Assembly: GCF_030052815.1 (NCBI RefSeq)
Contig: NC_079510.1
Location: 51,984,725-52,048,724 of the forward strand
Origin: Hevea brasiliensis
Lineage: Eukaryota > Streptophyta > Magnoliopsida > Malpighiales > Euphorbiaceae
Direction: 5' to 3'
DNA length: 64,000 nucleotides
Part shown: positions 9,787 to 21,600 of the stretch, in pieces
Position numbering within the stretch: the stretch's first letter is position 1
How the letters are laid out: the number at the start of each line of letters is the position of its first letter
Notes under the pieces: model-generated
The model's database searches: none
What the model was told of the DNA's origin: nothing
What the model saw: the letters and a program-made list of their open reading frames with translations, nothing else
Translations under genes and position numbers: made by a program

Positions 9787-12700
9787 ATGGCTGGCAAGCC
9801 CACTGCTCTTTCGTTCTATTTAGCTTGTTCTTCACTTACTGAGTTAATGTGCCTGTTGGTTTTCCTCTCCTCGATCTTTGCTTTGCCGCTGCTTGTTCCA
9901 TGCCATACTGATCCCACTGATGGTATTTTTTTCTCCCTTAGTTTTTTTTTTATTTTTGTTTTATTTTTATTGATTGGTAGATTAAGTTGTTATTGTGATG
10001 TTGACTGGTAAGTTGAAAGTTGTTGTCTTTTTCTGTTTATTGCAATGAGACGGCTACAGTCGAAGAAATGAGTTTTGACTCTGCCCATTTCCCCCTTGTT
10101 TTGCTAAGTGTAATCCTTTATTTCCGTTTGGGAAAATGTAGGAAACTAATGAGAGCCGAATGCTATAGTTTCTGCGTTTGATTTTCGGGCACAACTAAAA
10201 AAGAAGGAATTTATTCATCAGGGCGAAATCATTTTAATCGTGTTATGCTAAACTGGAGGTCTTAAATGATCAAAATGTTGGCTCTTTCTATTCTGATTTA
10301 AACTTTTTTTTTCCTTTTCTTTCTTTTCTCAGCAAATTAATAAATGGTTTATGCCTTTTTTGGTAATTGATTAGTTTTGGGGATCGAGTTTAATTTTTTT
10401 CTGTTTTCAGTTCAAGCTCTACAGGTCATGTACACTTCATTGAACAGTCCTTTGCAGTTAACCAATTGGAAAAGCAATGGTGGTGATCCGTGTACAGAAT
10501 CATGGAAAGGAGTTACTTGTGAGGGATCAGCTGTTGTTTCCATGTATGAGCGCATTATTACAAATACGATCTTTGACCAGTCTTGTGTTTTTCTTTGCTT
10601 GTTTTGTTTAATAGGTTTTGTTTTGCTGTTCTTTAACAGTCAGATTTCTGGGTTAGGACTCAGCGGGACGGTGGGGTACTTGCTTTCGGACCTTATGTCA
10701 GTAAGAACATTGTAAGACATTATTGCTTTAGTTCATTTTTGGGTGTATGCAATCTTATTATTTTTCTTGGTTAGTTGAGCTGTTGTTACTATTTTGTTTC
10801 TGCTTGGCAGTGATCTAAGTGTCAACAACATTCACGAATCAATCCCATATCAATTACCGCCAAATCTTACAAGCCTGTAATGATCAATCAAGTTGATTGT
10901 TTCTGTTCTTATGGAGCTGTTAGATTTTACTGTTTAATAATGCGACTAACCTTATTGTCACTGAATGCAGAAATCTTGCAAGAAACAACTTCAGTGGAAA
11001 TCTTCCTTATTCCATTTCTAGCATGGTTTCTCTTACTTACTTGTTAGTGACTTCTCTCAGCTGCTCTGAAATTTTGTTTATTAATGCAGAATTGTGTCAT
11101 TGCTTGATTTTAACAACCTTGGTTTTAGGAATGTAAGCCGTAATTCACTTTCCCAATCAGTTGGAGATGTTTTTTCCAATCTTTCTCTTTTCACAACCCT
11201 GTAAGATATCTTACTTCATAACTTCCTGTCATCACTGTTCTATTAGCTCTTATTGCAAAAGAATTTTTCTAGACAAATTTTTTTTTACCTAGCAGGCTCC
11301 TTGTTATGCTATGTTTTGTTTATATGATCCTGGGTCATTTCAAATCTTTTAGATTGTCTACTTTTAATTGAAGTTCTACATATGGATCTGAATTTAATTT
11401 AATTTTTATTGAGTGCCTTGGTCCCTCATGTGGTTCTTTATACAGTCAATTTATTGAGAAATATTGAAATGTATAGCTCTTCCGCCAATCATTACGTGTA
11501 TGGTGCCTCAAGATTTGATAAATGTTATTTTTGTGGCTTGAAATTTGGATATGTTTTTCATGGACCCGAATTATGACCCGACTCGAAAGTATTCGCGCTG
11601 CAACCCGATTTGGGATAAAAAGTGAGATTTATGGTGGCAGCGGAGGGCACGAGTTGATAGGCCCAGACCCAAAGCCCAACATTGATCTCCTTGGGGGTGC
11701 TGGGGCCCCTGCGGTATGGACCGGTGTAAATATTGTAATATTCTATATTTTGTTCGGTAGAGTTGTGAGATATTCGGAAAACACACTGGGGTTAGGATTT
11801 GAGAGTTCTATTGGATTTTATTTTGCTCTTTTCATCATAGTGGAACTTTTTCCCTTGTCTTCCCCGTGGACGTAAATCTTACAGTTGAACCACATTAAAT
11901 TTTATGTTATTCTTCTTCTCTTTTTAATACTGTGTGATTATACGATTTGTGTGTGTGCCTTAGATTTGCGTGCTTGTTATAACAATAAAGTTTTAGACTT
12001 TTGACAACACAACTTAATTCAAAAAAGTTAATTTTGGACTGAATTCATGCGAGGATTGCTATTGTAATGGTTAGGGATCAGTGTGGCAGTATGATTCTAA
12101 TTTGATAGAAATTCTGAGTTCCCTGGAGTGAAAATTATAAGACATGGCAAGCAGGAAAGGGGAAATGAAGAGGTTTAGTGTTTCTCACCTGGAGATAGGG
12201 AGGGTCCCTGGTTTGTTTTTTTGTGGGGCGGGGCGGTGGGGGGGGTGTTGGTGTGGCGGAGTGGGGAGGGGAAGGCAAGTTATAGGCATTTCAAACTTTC
12301 AGTCAGGAAAGGGGGAAGACTGGAAGTTTTAGTGGGGAGAGAAGGAAAGATGCCAGATATTGAAGGGGTGTCAAGCAGGAAAGGCAAAGAAAAGAAGTTT
12401 TAGACAAGATTTAGAGCAGCTTAGCTTCAGGAGACAGCTGATAATAAGCATTTTTTGTAGTTTGAGTAAATCAATGGTCTTTTTCCATGACTGGCAGTCA
12501 AAATATAGTGGGATTGCATTTGAAAACTCTGCAGCCAAAATATGGTGGGAATACATTTGAAAACTCTATTATCTGTACTTGGTACAATTTCTGAATTAAG
12601 CATTAGCGAGTGGCCAAAAATTTTAATAATAATAATAATGCCCTTGGCTGATGTTTTACATGGATATGTGAATGTCTTGTAAACCATATTTTTTGTCCCT

Positions 12701-15099
12701 TTGAAATTCTCAAATGCAGTTTCAAATAATTAGTGCTCTTAGGTTGTTATTTTAAGCTACAACGCTTGTGGATGCAGGGACCTCTCTTTCAACAATTTTA
12801 GTGGAGATCTTCCCAGTTCATTTAGTTCATCATCCAATCTTTCAACTCTGTGAGCTTCAGAGCTTTATCCTACCTTCTTTTTAAACTAAATAAAATAACC
12901 AAATATTCTGCAGTTTCATTGAAGTTCTCATGATATTCTATTATGCGGCAGCAATGTTCAGAACAATCAACTGACTGGTTCTCTAGATGTTCTTACGGGT
13001 TTGCCTTTGACTACTTTGTGAGTGCCTCTACTGCTGGAGTGTTAAGTTTATTATCTATCATATCTTTTCTTATTTCCATTTATATTTTCAATAGAAATGT
13101 TGCAAACAACCATTTCAGTGGATGGATACCTCAAGAGCTTAGTTCAATTCCAAATTTTAAGTAAGTTTTTTATGTGATGCTTTGTGTTTCAGTTCACTTT
13201 TGCAATATGACTAACTTTGCCGTTGAAAAAATAAAACAGATATGATGGGAATTCTTTTGACAATGGTCCTGCTCCTCCTCCACCACCATTTACCCCACCA
13301 CCACCTGGTAGATCTCATAATAATCGTAGTCATTCAGGATCAGGTGGACGCTCACCCCAATCTTCTAATGGCCAGTCATCTGAGTCGGATAAGGGAATGT
13401 CAGTGGGGGCTCTTATAGGCATAATCGTGGGTTCTGTGTTTATATTTCTCATTGCACTTGTTATTTTTTACATTACAAAAAATAAAAGGAAGGACATTGG
13501 TGCCAAAGTTTCCCGGCGAAGTCAGTCTGCTGGCACAAATGATAGTAGGTTTTCTTTCTTTCTTTTTCTTCCTTTTTTTTCCCTCTCTCTTATGCTTCTG
13601 ACATTACTATTTCTTTTTTAAAGGTTGTGAATGTTGTCAATTAATTGTCCAATTAGGATTTGGGTAGTTGTGGGGCCATGATATCTGTAATGGAATTTAT
13701 ACACAAGGTTTGTTCTTCTTTTGTTCTCCTGTGAGAAGTCATTTATTTTCTTTAGATTGCAGATAGGAATAGCTAAAATGAATCAGGTGGCACTGGTTAA
13801 CTAGCTGTTTACTAACTATGCAGTAGCTTACTAGAAAATGTTGTACTTCTCCTTCATCTCAATATACTTCAAAAATATTTGCATTAATAGTTTGAAAAAG
13901 GAAGATCAATAATTCTAATCATTAATGTGCTAAATTCTGCTTTGTTATTGCAGTAAATACAGAGATAGAAGAGCAGAGAGTGAAAAACATTGCTGCTATT
14001 ACGGATTTGAAGCCCCGACCTGCTGAAAAATTGGTAGTTGAGAGGTTACAGGGGAATTCTGGGTCCATAAAGAGAATGAAGTCACCAATCACTGCTACTT
14101 CGTATACCGTTGCTTCTCTCCAAACAGCAACAAATAGCTTCAGTCAAGAGTTTATAATTGGTGAAGGTTCTCTTGGTCGTGTTTACAGAGGGGAGTTTCC
14201 TAATGGAAAGGTAACTTGATCATTACATAGAAAAGCATAAATGTTATTGTGTTCTTATGGTTCATTCTGGCTTCTACATGCCTCTCTTAGTTTGAGGCAT
14301 TGGAGCTGCCAGTGTTATATCTTGTGCTGGAAGATTCTCCTGTAGACAATCCTGCAGAGTAGGACCAAAGTTTTAGTTGACCTTGAATATTTGCCAAGTT
14401 TGATTTGAGTATGATGTTCTTAATTTTTATGTGTAGCAACTACACTAAAAGTGTTCTCAACTTTTTGCTACAAACAGAGACGAACCTTTGGAGGCCACTA
14501 ATGATGTATATGAAGTTATGTTGTCCCATATCTTTTACCAATGTTCAACTGCAAGCCTCTCTTTCCCCCTTTTTCTACCAAGTTAGATAACGCATAGGCT
14601 TACGTACACTTAGCAGATGGGGGATAGCCACTGATGAACTTATGGTATCACGCACCTAGTTCTTTTCTTCTCGTGAACTTATTAGTATGGTATAAAAAAA
14701 TCATCATGAAATGAAAGTTTGTCTTCTCCATGTTTTCTGGTTGGGAATTTTGTGAATTATGTTACAACAATAAATTAATCAATTTGTGTGCTATTGATGT
14801 AGGCAATGGCTATTAAGAAGATCGACAATGCAGCACTTTCATTACAGGAGGAAGACAACTTTCTTGAAGCTGTTTCAAATATGTCTCGGTTGAGGCACCC
14901 TAACATTGTTTCACTGATAGGATATTGTGCAGAGCATGGGCAGCGTCTTTTGGTATATGAATATATAGGGAAGGGGAGTCTGCACGATATGCTGCACTTT
15001 GCTGATGATGGCAGCAAGGCTTTATCTTGGAATGCACGTGTTAGGGTAGCACTTGGCACATCACGGGCTTTAGAGTATGTTATATGTGTACGGCATTAT

Positions 15100-15134
<35 letters not shown>

Positions 15135-16286
15135 GGTGCCCTGCTTTCTTTTCTAAGCTGTAGCATGTTTGTAGGTACCTGCATGAAGTCTGCTTGCCTT
15201 GTGTTGTGCATCGAAATTTCAAGTCAGCAAATATTTTACTTGATGAAGAGTTCAATCCCCTCTTGTCAGACTGCGGTTTAGCTGCTCTCACGCCAAACAC
15301 AGAGAGGCAGGTAAAAAAAAGAGATGGATAATGTTTATGATTGGCAATAATATGTTATTGAATCTTTTGCTCTGTGGAATAAGTATAACATTGTTGACAA
15401 TGACAGGTTTCAACGCAGATGGTTGGATCATTTGGGTATAGTGCTCCTGAATTTGCCTTGTCGGGAGTGTACACTGTAAAGAGTGATGTTTACAGCTTTG
15501 GTGTGGTGATGTTGGAGCTATTGACTGGTCGGAAGCCCCTGGACAGGTAACACTTCTGGTATTTATTGATTATTCTTTCACTGTTTTAGGAATTATCAAA
15601 GAATTTTCCTTCTATTCTGCAATTCTTTAAAATTTGTTTACATTGTGGCGTCCTTTGTCCAATTTTTGTGCATTTCATAGTTCAAGGGTGAGATCAGAGC
15701 AGTCACTTGTGAGATGGGCCACTCCTCAGCTGCATGATATTGATGCTTTGGCAAAAATGGTGGATCCTGCCTTGAATGGCATGTACCCTGCAAAGTCTCT
15801 TTCACGTTTCGCTGACATTATTGCTCTCTGTGTTCAGGTAGGCTTCTTTATTGATGGTAAGACCAAATTTACCTTGAGCCTTAGTTATAATTAGCACACT
15901 TTTCTCTGTTGGCTTCCAAAAGTAGACCAGGGATTCCCTGGATCCTTCCCTAATATAGCAAAGAAAGAAAGAAATATCAGGAAGGGCTGGAGTTTACATC
16001 CGGGAATATCTGGAAGGACACGTGTATATGAATGCAAATATGCTTGCTTGGTGCTCTGACTTTATTTTTGGTATTCTTATTCCTATCACTGAGAAATGAG
16101 AATGAACAACTTTCTGAATTTGTTTCTGTATAGCCGGAACCTGAGTTCCGACCTCCCATGTCTGAAGTTGTGCAATCATTGGTACGGCTAGTGCAAAGGG
16201 CGAGTGTGGTCAAAAGGCGTTCTAGTGATGAATCGGGATTTGCATACAAGACTCCGGAGCATGAGGTGGTGGATATGTCATTTTGA
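9787..16286 (+). CDS. SRF: STRUBBELIG-receptor-family LRR receptor-like kinase (SRF6/SRF7-like)
   Basis: Sixteen exons: 9787-9922, 10411-10543, 10640-10711, 10811-10876, 10971-11042, 11129-11200, 12778-12849, 12952-13017, 13095-13160, 13240-13544, 13954-14210, 14803-15074, 15175-15310, 15407-15546, 15681-15837, 16134-16286. They total 2,175 bp (724 aa), close to Arabidopsis SRF6/7 length. Order: signal peptide (1-~40), SRF N-terminal domain with [13 protein letters not shown], about six LRRs encoded by 66- or 72-bp exons (to ~252), a proline-rich hinge (261-274), one membrane helix (~308-330), juxtamembrane region and a kinase domain (~420-690). The glycine loop [11 protein letters not shown] and the AIKK lysine are present. 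HRD is HRN (542-544) and DFG is DCG (562-564), as is typical of this family of atypical kinases that signal in tissue morphogenesis and cell-wall responses at the plasma membrane. No stops or frameshifts. Intron 6 (1,577 bp) carries a solo LTR. SRF6 versus SRF7 cannot be decided here. Confidence 0.93.
11523..11984 (+). mobile_element. 462-bp solo LTR (copia-like) in SRF intron 6 with ATAAA target duplication
   Basis: The block begins TGTTAT and ends ATAACA, a perfect inverted terminus, and is flanked by ATAAA at 11518-11522 and at 11985-11989. The 3' third has the U5 look of short plant Ty1/copia LTRs: 'ccccgtggacg' followed by 'gaaccac', then a pyrimidine-rich tail. It is more GC-rich than the surrounding intron. 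There is no internal region, so it is a solo LTR in the same orientation as the host gene. The 117-codon ORF inside it has no known meaning. Confidence 0.88.
12144..12403 (+). repeat. G-rich degenerate repeats in SRF intron 6
   Basis: Variants of 'gcaagcaggaaaggggaa' recur at about 12147, 12302 and 12371, each followed by a 'gaag..tttta/tttag' phrase. Between them, 12224-12270 is an almost pure G/T tract with runs of four to eight Gs. These look like decayed tandem units, and the G tract could form a quadruplex in DNA or pre-mRNA. No protein-coding meaning is claimed. Confidence 0.5.
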
Positions 16287-18628
16287 GTGTGATAGCCTTA
16301 TTGAATTGGAGGTGAAGCTTGGATCCAAGCATCATACAGCGTGCAGAGATTTAGAGGAAACAGGTGAAACAAGTACTAAAATCAAATAAAAAAAAAGATA
16401 TGTAATTATTATGTCCAGAACATTGGAAGCTGCAAATATTTTAAGATATCATTATCTGTAAATGGTTAAATATTGTATTCCAAAATTTCCAAGAATCTTT
16501 TAGATGGAAGATGTAGTGCGGCAGAATAAGAATTTTCATTTGATTCTATCCTATATGTTTTTAAGATATTTGTTGTATAAGAAATTTTAAAAGAACTAAT
16601 AAATTTTGAAATAAGAATTCTCATATTTATTGTCATATAAATAAAAAATATATATAAAAAATTACAGTTAATAAATAGATTCTTAATCATTAAATTATTA
16701 AAATTATATCAGAATCATAAAAATTTATAAATAAATATTCTAAATAAATATAAAATAAGTGACGACTAAAACTGCCATTTTAATAGAAATCATGTTGTAA
16801 AAATAGTTTGATTGTGAGGACTCACAATATATAGAAAAGCTGATACACTGAATTCATGTTTTGAGCAAATCCAGGAACCAAAAGTTTGTCATTTAGAATT
16901 CGGGAAAAGTTGCATTGCAATAAAAGTGAAACCAACTCCGTATTCAATTTCTACTTACTAGTGCATTTTATGCCAACAACTGACAGCCAAAAAGGGCAGG
17001 AAATGCAAGTGCTTGTCATTTTGTCGTGCGTTGGAGGGTATGAAGACGTGTGATAAGGGATGGTGAAAACATAATGTGAAGTGGAAAACGAGTCCGACAA
17101 CGTTAATAAAGCATCAAAACCAGGTTGTACCACGTGCCGCTGCATGCTTTTCAGATTTTCCCTTTGGGCATGACGTGAGAAGGACTGCTAATTTCCTTCC
17201 CGGTTTTTCATGCTTAGCTTGTGAAGTTGAGTTAACTCGTGAAAACGGGTCACAGTCAAAGTTAGCATTTGAGCTCTTCAAGTCTTGTTGCCTAAAAATT
17301 AATGAAAAATTAAAAATATAATGGTGCAACTATTATAAATTTAATTTTATATTAATATGAATTTAATGATTATTAAATTAAATATTTATATTTAATCGAT
17401 GTGAATCAATTTCATTAAAATTTAAATATTTAAATTTTTTTATGTACTCATTTTATATAAATTAATAAATATTAATTACATATAAATATTTAATAAAAAA
17501 TTATTAAATTTATTATAATATAAGCTTTCTCTAGAATAAATTGTTTGTAAGAGAAAAATTCAATTAAATTCTTACACAATTATACATATTTTTTTATTGT
17601 TTTTTTAAATAATTTTTTTGGTTAAAAAAGACTAAATTATTTTATTTTAAATATAAAAATTAACAAAAATTTAATTGAATTAAAATTTTATAAAATTTTA
17701 CCTTTCAAACCAAAAAAAAAAAGATAAAGTTGAAATTATATTAAATTGGCATATTTATATAACTCATAAAAGTCTAATGGTATTGTTTTACTACATAAAG
17801 AAACTTTATTGCTCACCTTTGCTTGGGTTGAAGCCTAAAATCAAGCAATCAAAAAGAATTGAATTTAACAGATTTTCATAAATTGGTCCAAAATATTAAT
17901 TAATCTAATAAAACAGAGAAGAAGAGCAGCCAAATAGCATGCACTTAAGGAAAAAAGAAAAAAGCGGTCAATCAATCCCATTTGGCTATTTTAACTTGTT
18001 ATCCTGAGGCCCCACAAGAGCATTTATAATATTTTAATAAAATTTTATTACATTTTTTTTCAAAATTAAATCTAAAAAAATATACAAAGTAGATTTATTG
18101 TGTAAACTTACACCTCCAAATAATTTTTAATTAGAGTATATAAATTATTATTTATATATTAATTCAAAATACTTATTTATATAAATTTTTAAAATTTATT
18201 GTGAAAATTTTTTAATTATTCAATAAAAAATAATTTGCTAATCACTTTTAAGATGTAGTAATATTTATTAAAATATTATAAATTAAATATATAAAATTAT
18301 TAATAAAAACTTCAATGAAAAGATTTTTTATATAATTTTGACTAAATTTATATTAAAAATAAATTATAATTTAATTTTTTATATATTTTTAAAAATTAAA
18401 GAATTTGTTTATCTCAAAATAATAATAAAAAAAAAATTTACTCCACCTATTTTTAAAATATAAAGAATGGATTCTTCGGACCGAAACACCTTAAGGATCA
18501 TACTTTGAAGACCAAAATAGGCCTTTTTGAAGTTCAGCTGCTTCAAGTTTTAGCAAAGCGGGCAAGGAGCTCTCCTTGTCCTAACGGAGCCTCTCTTTCC
18601 AAGTTTAAAAATTTCAAATTAAACCCAG
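16287..18628. other. intergenic region between SRF and the O-fucosyltransferase gene
   Basis: The first few hundred bases are the likely SRF 3' UTR. The rest is very AT-rich apart from 16940-17280, which is GC-balanced and holds a CACGTG G-box at 17131-17136. Short ORFs in that patch on both strands overlap each other and show no codon signature, so no gene is called. The final 150 bp (18480-18628) are the likely promoter-proximal leader of the next gene. Confidence 0.55.
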
Positions 18629-21600
18629 ATGAGCTCGTCAATTGATCTCTCAAAACTTCTCCAAAAAGATTACCCTCAACACCCGGATATGTTGGTTTCA
18701 GACCGACCCGAAACCAGTGGTTTTTTCCACTCCCGCTCCAACTCCGCCACCTCTATAAGCCACCAATCGTCGCCTAGTCAATCACCACGACTCGGTTCAT
18801 CTAGGTTACTAAGCAATGACTTGTATTTAGATAATCAACACAGCAAGCCGTTTTCGTCGTCAAATTTCTTGGGTTTTTTCCGGGATCATCAACAGAGGCA
18901 ACTAAATAGGGTGGTGAAGCGAAAAGGAGGGAGGGAGTGTTATCAAAGGAAAAGAGTGAAGGGACTGGTGGCTGTGATTGGACTGGTGGGTTCGTTTTTC
19001 TTAGTTATTTGGTTCATGCTTTTGCGGCTTCAAGACCATCGAATAGCTGACCTCCAAAATTATTCCTCTCAAAATTATTATCCTCCGATTTTGGTTTCTA
19101 ATAAGGTATTTTTCGATATTTACTTGCTGAGCATTTTTCTGGAATAGCCGAAGAGATAAATTTGCAATTCTAATGGAAATGGCCCCCTTGTGCTTTGATT
19201 GCGAGATGTGAATAAATAACAGTTAAGTGGTGTGTCTTTTTGTATTTGAACTACGAAGACTGAATAATTTTTCCCCCTATTTTTCTTTTTATTTTTTGAT
19301 GGGAACTGAAGATATTAATACTAAAAGCAAAAAAATTGTGTGATAATCTTATTTTAGCTTTACCATTCAGGAAAAATGAAAAAAAGAAAAAGAAAAAGGC
19401 TTTTCTGTTCTTTGGAGCAAGGCAGTGTTTCAGAACTTCAGCTAAAGTAGTGTGGAAGTGAGGAAAGGGAACCTTCATTTGTAGGTAAGCTGTGCTGCTA
19501 GTGTTAAGCTAGTGGTATGCCAGCAGCAAGCCTGAATGTTCGTATGCCATGAGGCAAAACGTGGGAATTGTTAAATTTCCAACCTTTACAACAGCAAAAA
19601 TGGGAAAGTTCAGACCTGAATGTAGCATGTACCTTCTCCTAGTATTCAACATTTCTGCAGGGCAGCAATGTCCTTATAAAGAATTCAAGTCGCCTAAATT
19701 TTTTTGCCTTCTTGTCTTTTTTTTTTTTTTTTGGATTCTTTTAGTTATTTATATACTTGGAATGTGTGCAGGAAAAATGGAGAAAGCTTAGCAAAGGAAA
19801 AAGGCTACAAAAAGGTACTTATGGAAGGATGTTGGCTTTGGCTGCCCATGCCCTGGCAGAGGTAATTGAATATCAAATTTTCTTATCTACTTATTTTCTG
19901 TATGGCAAACTATTTAGTATCAATATTTAGGTTTTTCTTTCCCTGTGTAATGTTTATTAATTGATTGTTTTTGTGTTATCACACATGGTGACAGAATAAA
20001 CGTGAGCCAAAAGATTTGTGGCAGGAACCATTTGCTGAGGCCTCTGCTTGGATACCTTGTGCTGATCAACGCAATTGGGATCCTAGTGGTGACTGGCTTT
20101 CTTTTTCTATTCTTTCTCTAAATATGTACATGTGCGTTTTTGTATGTGTACAGGGATGAGAAAGCAACTCAATGTTCGCATTTGCACGTGTCTATTTGTG
20201 TGAAAATAAGTCGTGGATATCTTAAAAATGAGTGAGAAGGTGCACATTATGGGGTGCCGAAAGCTGGTTCTGACATGATACTTTTCTGTGTTACTTTAAT
20301 AGGGGGAAATAATGGTTATATTATGGTCACAGCAAATGGTGGGATAAACCAGCAGAGAGTAGCTGTAAGTAATGCTTGCAACCAATTACAGCTTACATGA
20401 ATTTTTTTATGCGGCCCAATCTCTCATAATTTTGCATGATTCCTCTTCGCCTCTAAAGGTTTTACACATGTTATTTTGTTTATGATTCTCAATTGATTCA
20501 AACTTACTTCTTATTTTGTTTCAAAACAGGTTTGCAATGCTGTTGTTGTTGCACGGTTGCTGAATTCAACTCTTGTTGTTCCTAAATTTATGTACAGTAG
20601 TGTCTGGAGAGATATGAGGTAGCATTTTCCCCTTGTTTAAATTAATTTTTCTTCACTCTTTTTTCCCCTTGAGTGAAAGTTATTGATTGTTGGATAGAAT
20701 TTCATTGTCATTCTACTCTATTTCTGCCCCAATAGTTTTATGCTGCCTGGCTGGTTACACTTGAATTTGCTTTCCTTAATATCCTCGTGAAGAAAGTTCT
20801 TACTTTTAATAAGTGGCATTATTATAATTTTGTGAATGCATTGGCTATCCTCCCCCCTCCCAACCCTCTTCTTCTTCTTCTTCTTCTTCTTCTTCTTCTT
20901 CTTCTTCTTCTTCTCTTGCCCCTCCTTAGAAATTCTCACGTATGATTGCATGGTTTAGGTGGAAAAGTAATTAACCGTTACATATTATTATATGATTTAG
21001 ATGAAAAAGTAATTAACTATGTCAAATGTTATATTTCATAGTCAATTCAGCGATATCTATCAGGAGGAGCATTTTATTAATTACCTGACTCCTGATATTC
21101 GGATAGTGAAGGAACTTCCTGAGGACCTGCAATCACTAGACTTGGAGGCGATTGGTAGTGTTGTGAGTTTGATATCTCAATTAATTTTGAACATTTCTTA
21201 GTTGAAATGATTTTAGTTCCAGCAAGTGTTTATAATAATGAATTGCAAATGTTGATCAGGTGACTGATGTAGATATTAGGAAGGAGTCTAAGCCAAGGTT
21301 TTATCTGAAAAATATTCTTCCTATTTTGCTGAAAAATAGAGTTGTCCATTTCATTGGATTTGGAAATCGCTTGGCATTTGATCCAATACCATTTCAGTTG
21401 CAGGTAAATGTTTAGCCTTCATTTCTTTATTCCATTACAACTGATCTTATATTGTGAGAATTATATGTCATTATCCTTACTCCTCATTCTTACTTTGCTC
21501 TTTCCAATATGGGGGACTTCATCTAGAGACTTCGATGCAGATGTAACTTTCATGCACTGCAATTTGTTCCCAAAATACAACAAACTGGTGCTTTGCTCCT

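Noticed and set aside
11522..11875. 117-codon ORF in an SRF intron
   Set aside because: It falls inside the solo LTR; there is no recognisable domain.
16951..17329. Overlapping ORFs on both strands in a GC-balanced patch
   Set aside because: There is no splice-consistent model or family motif; possibly old promoter or UTR sequence.
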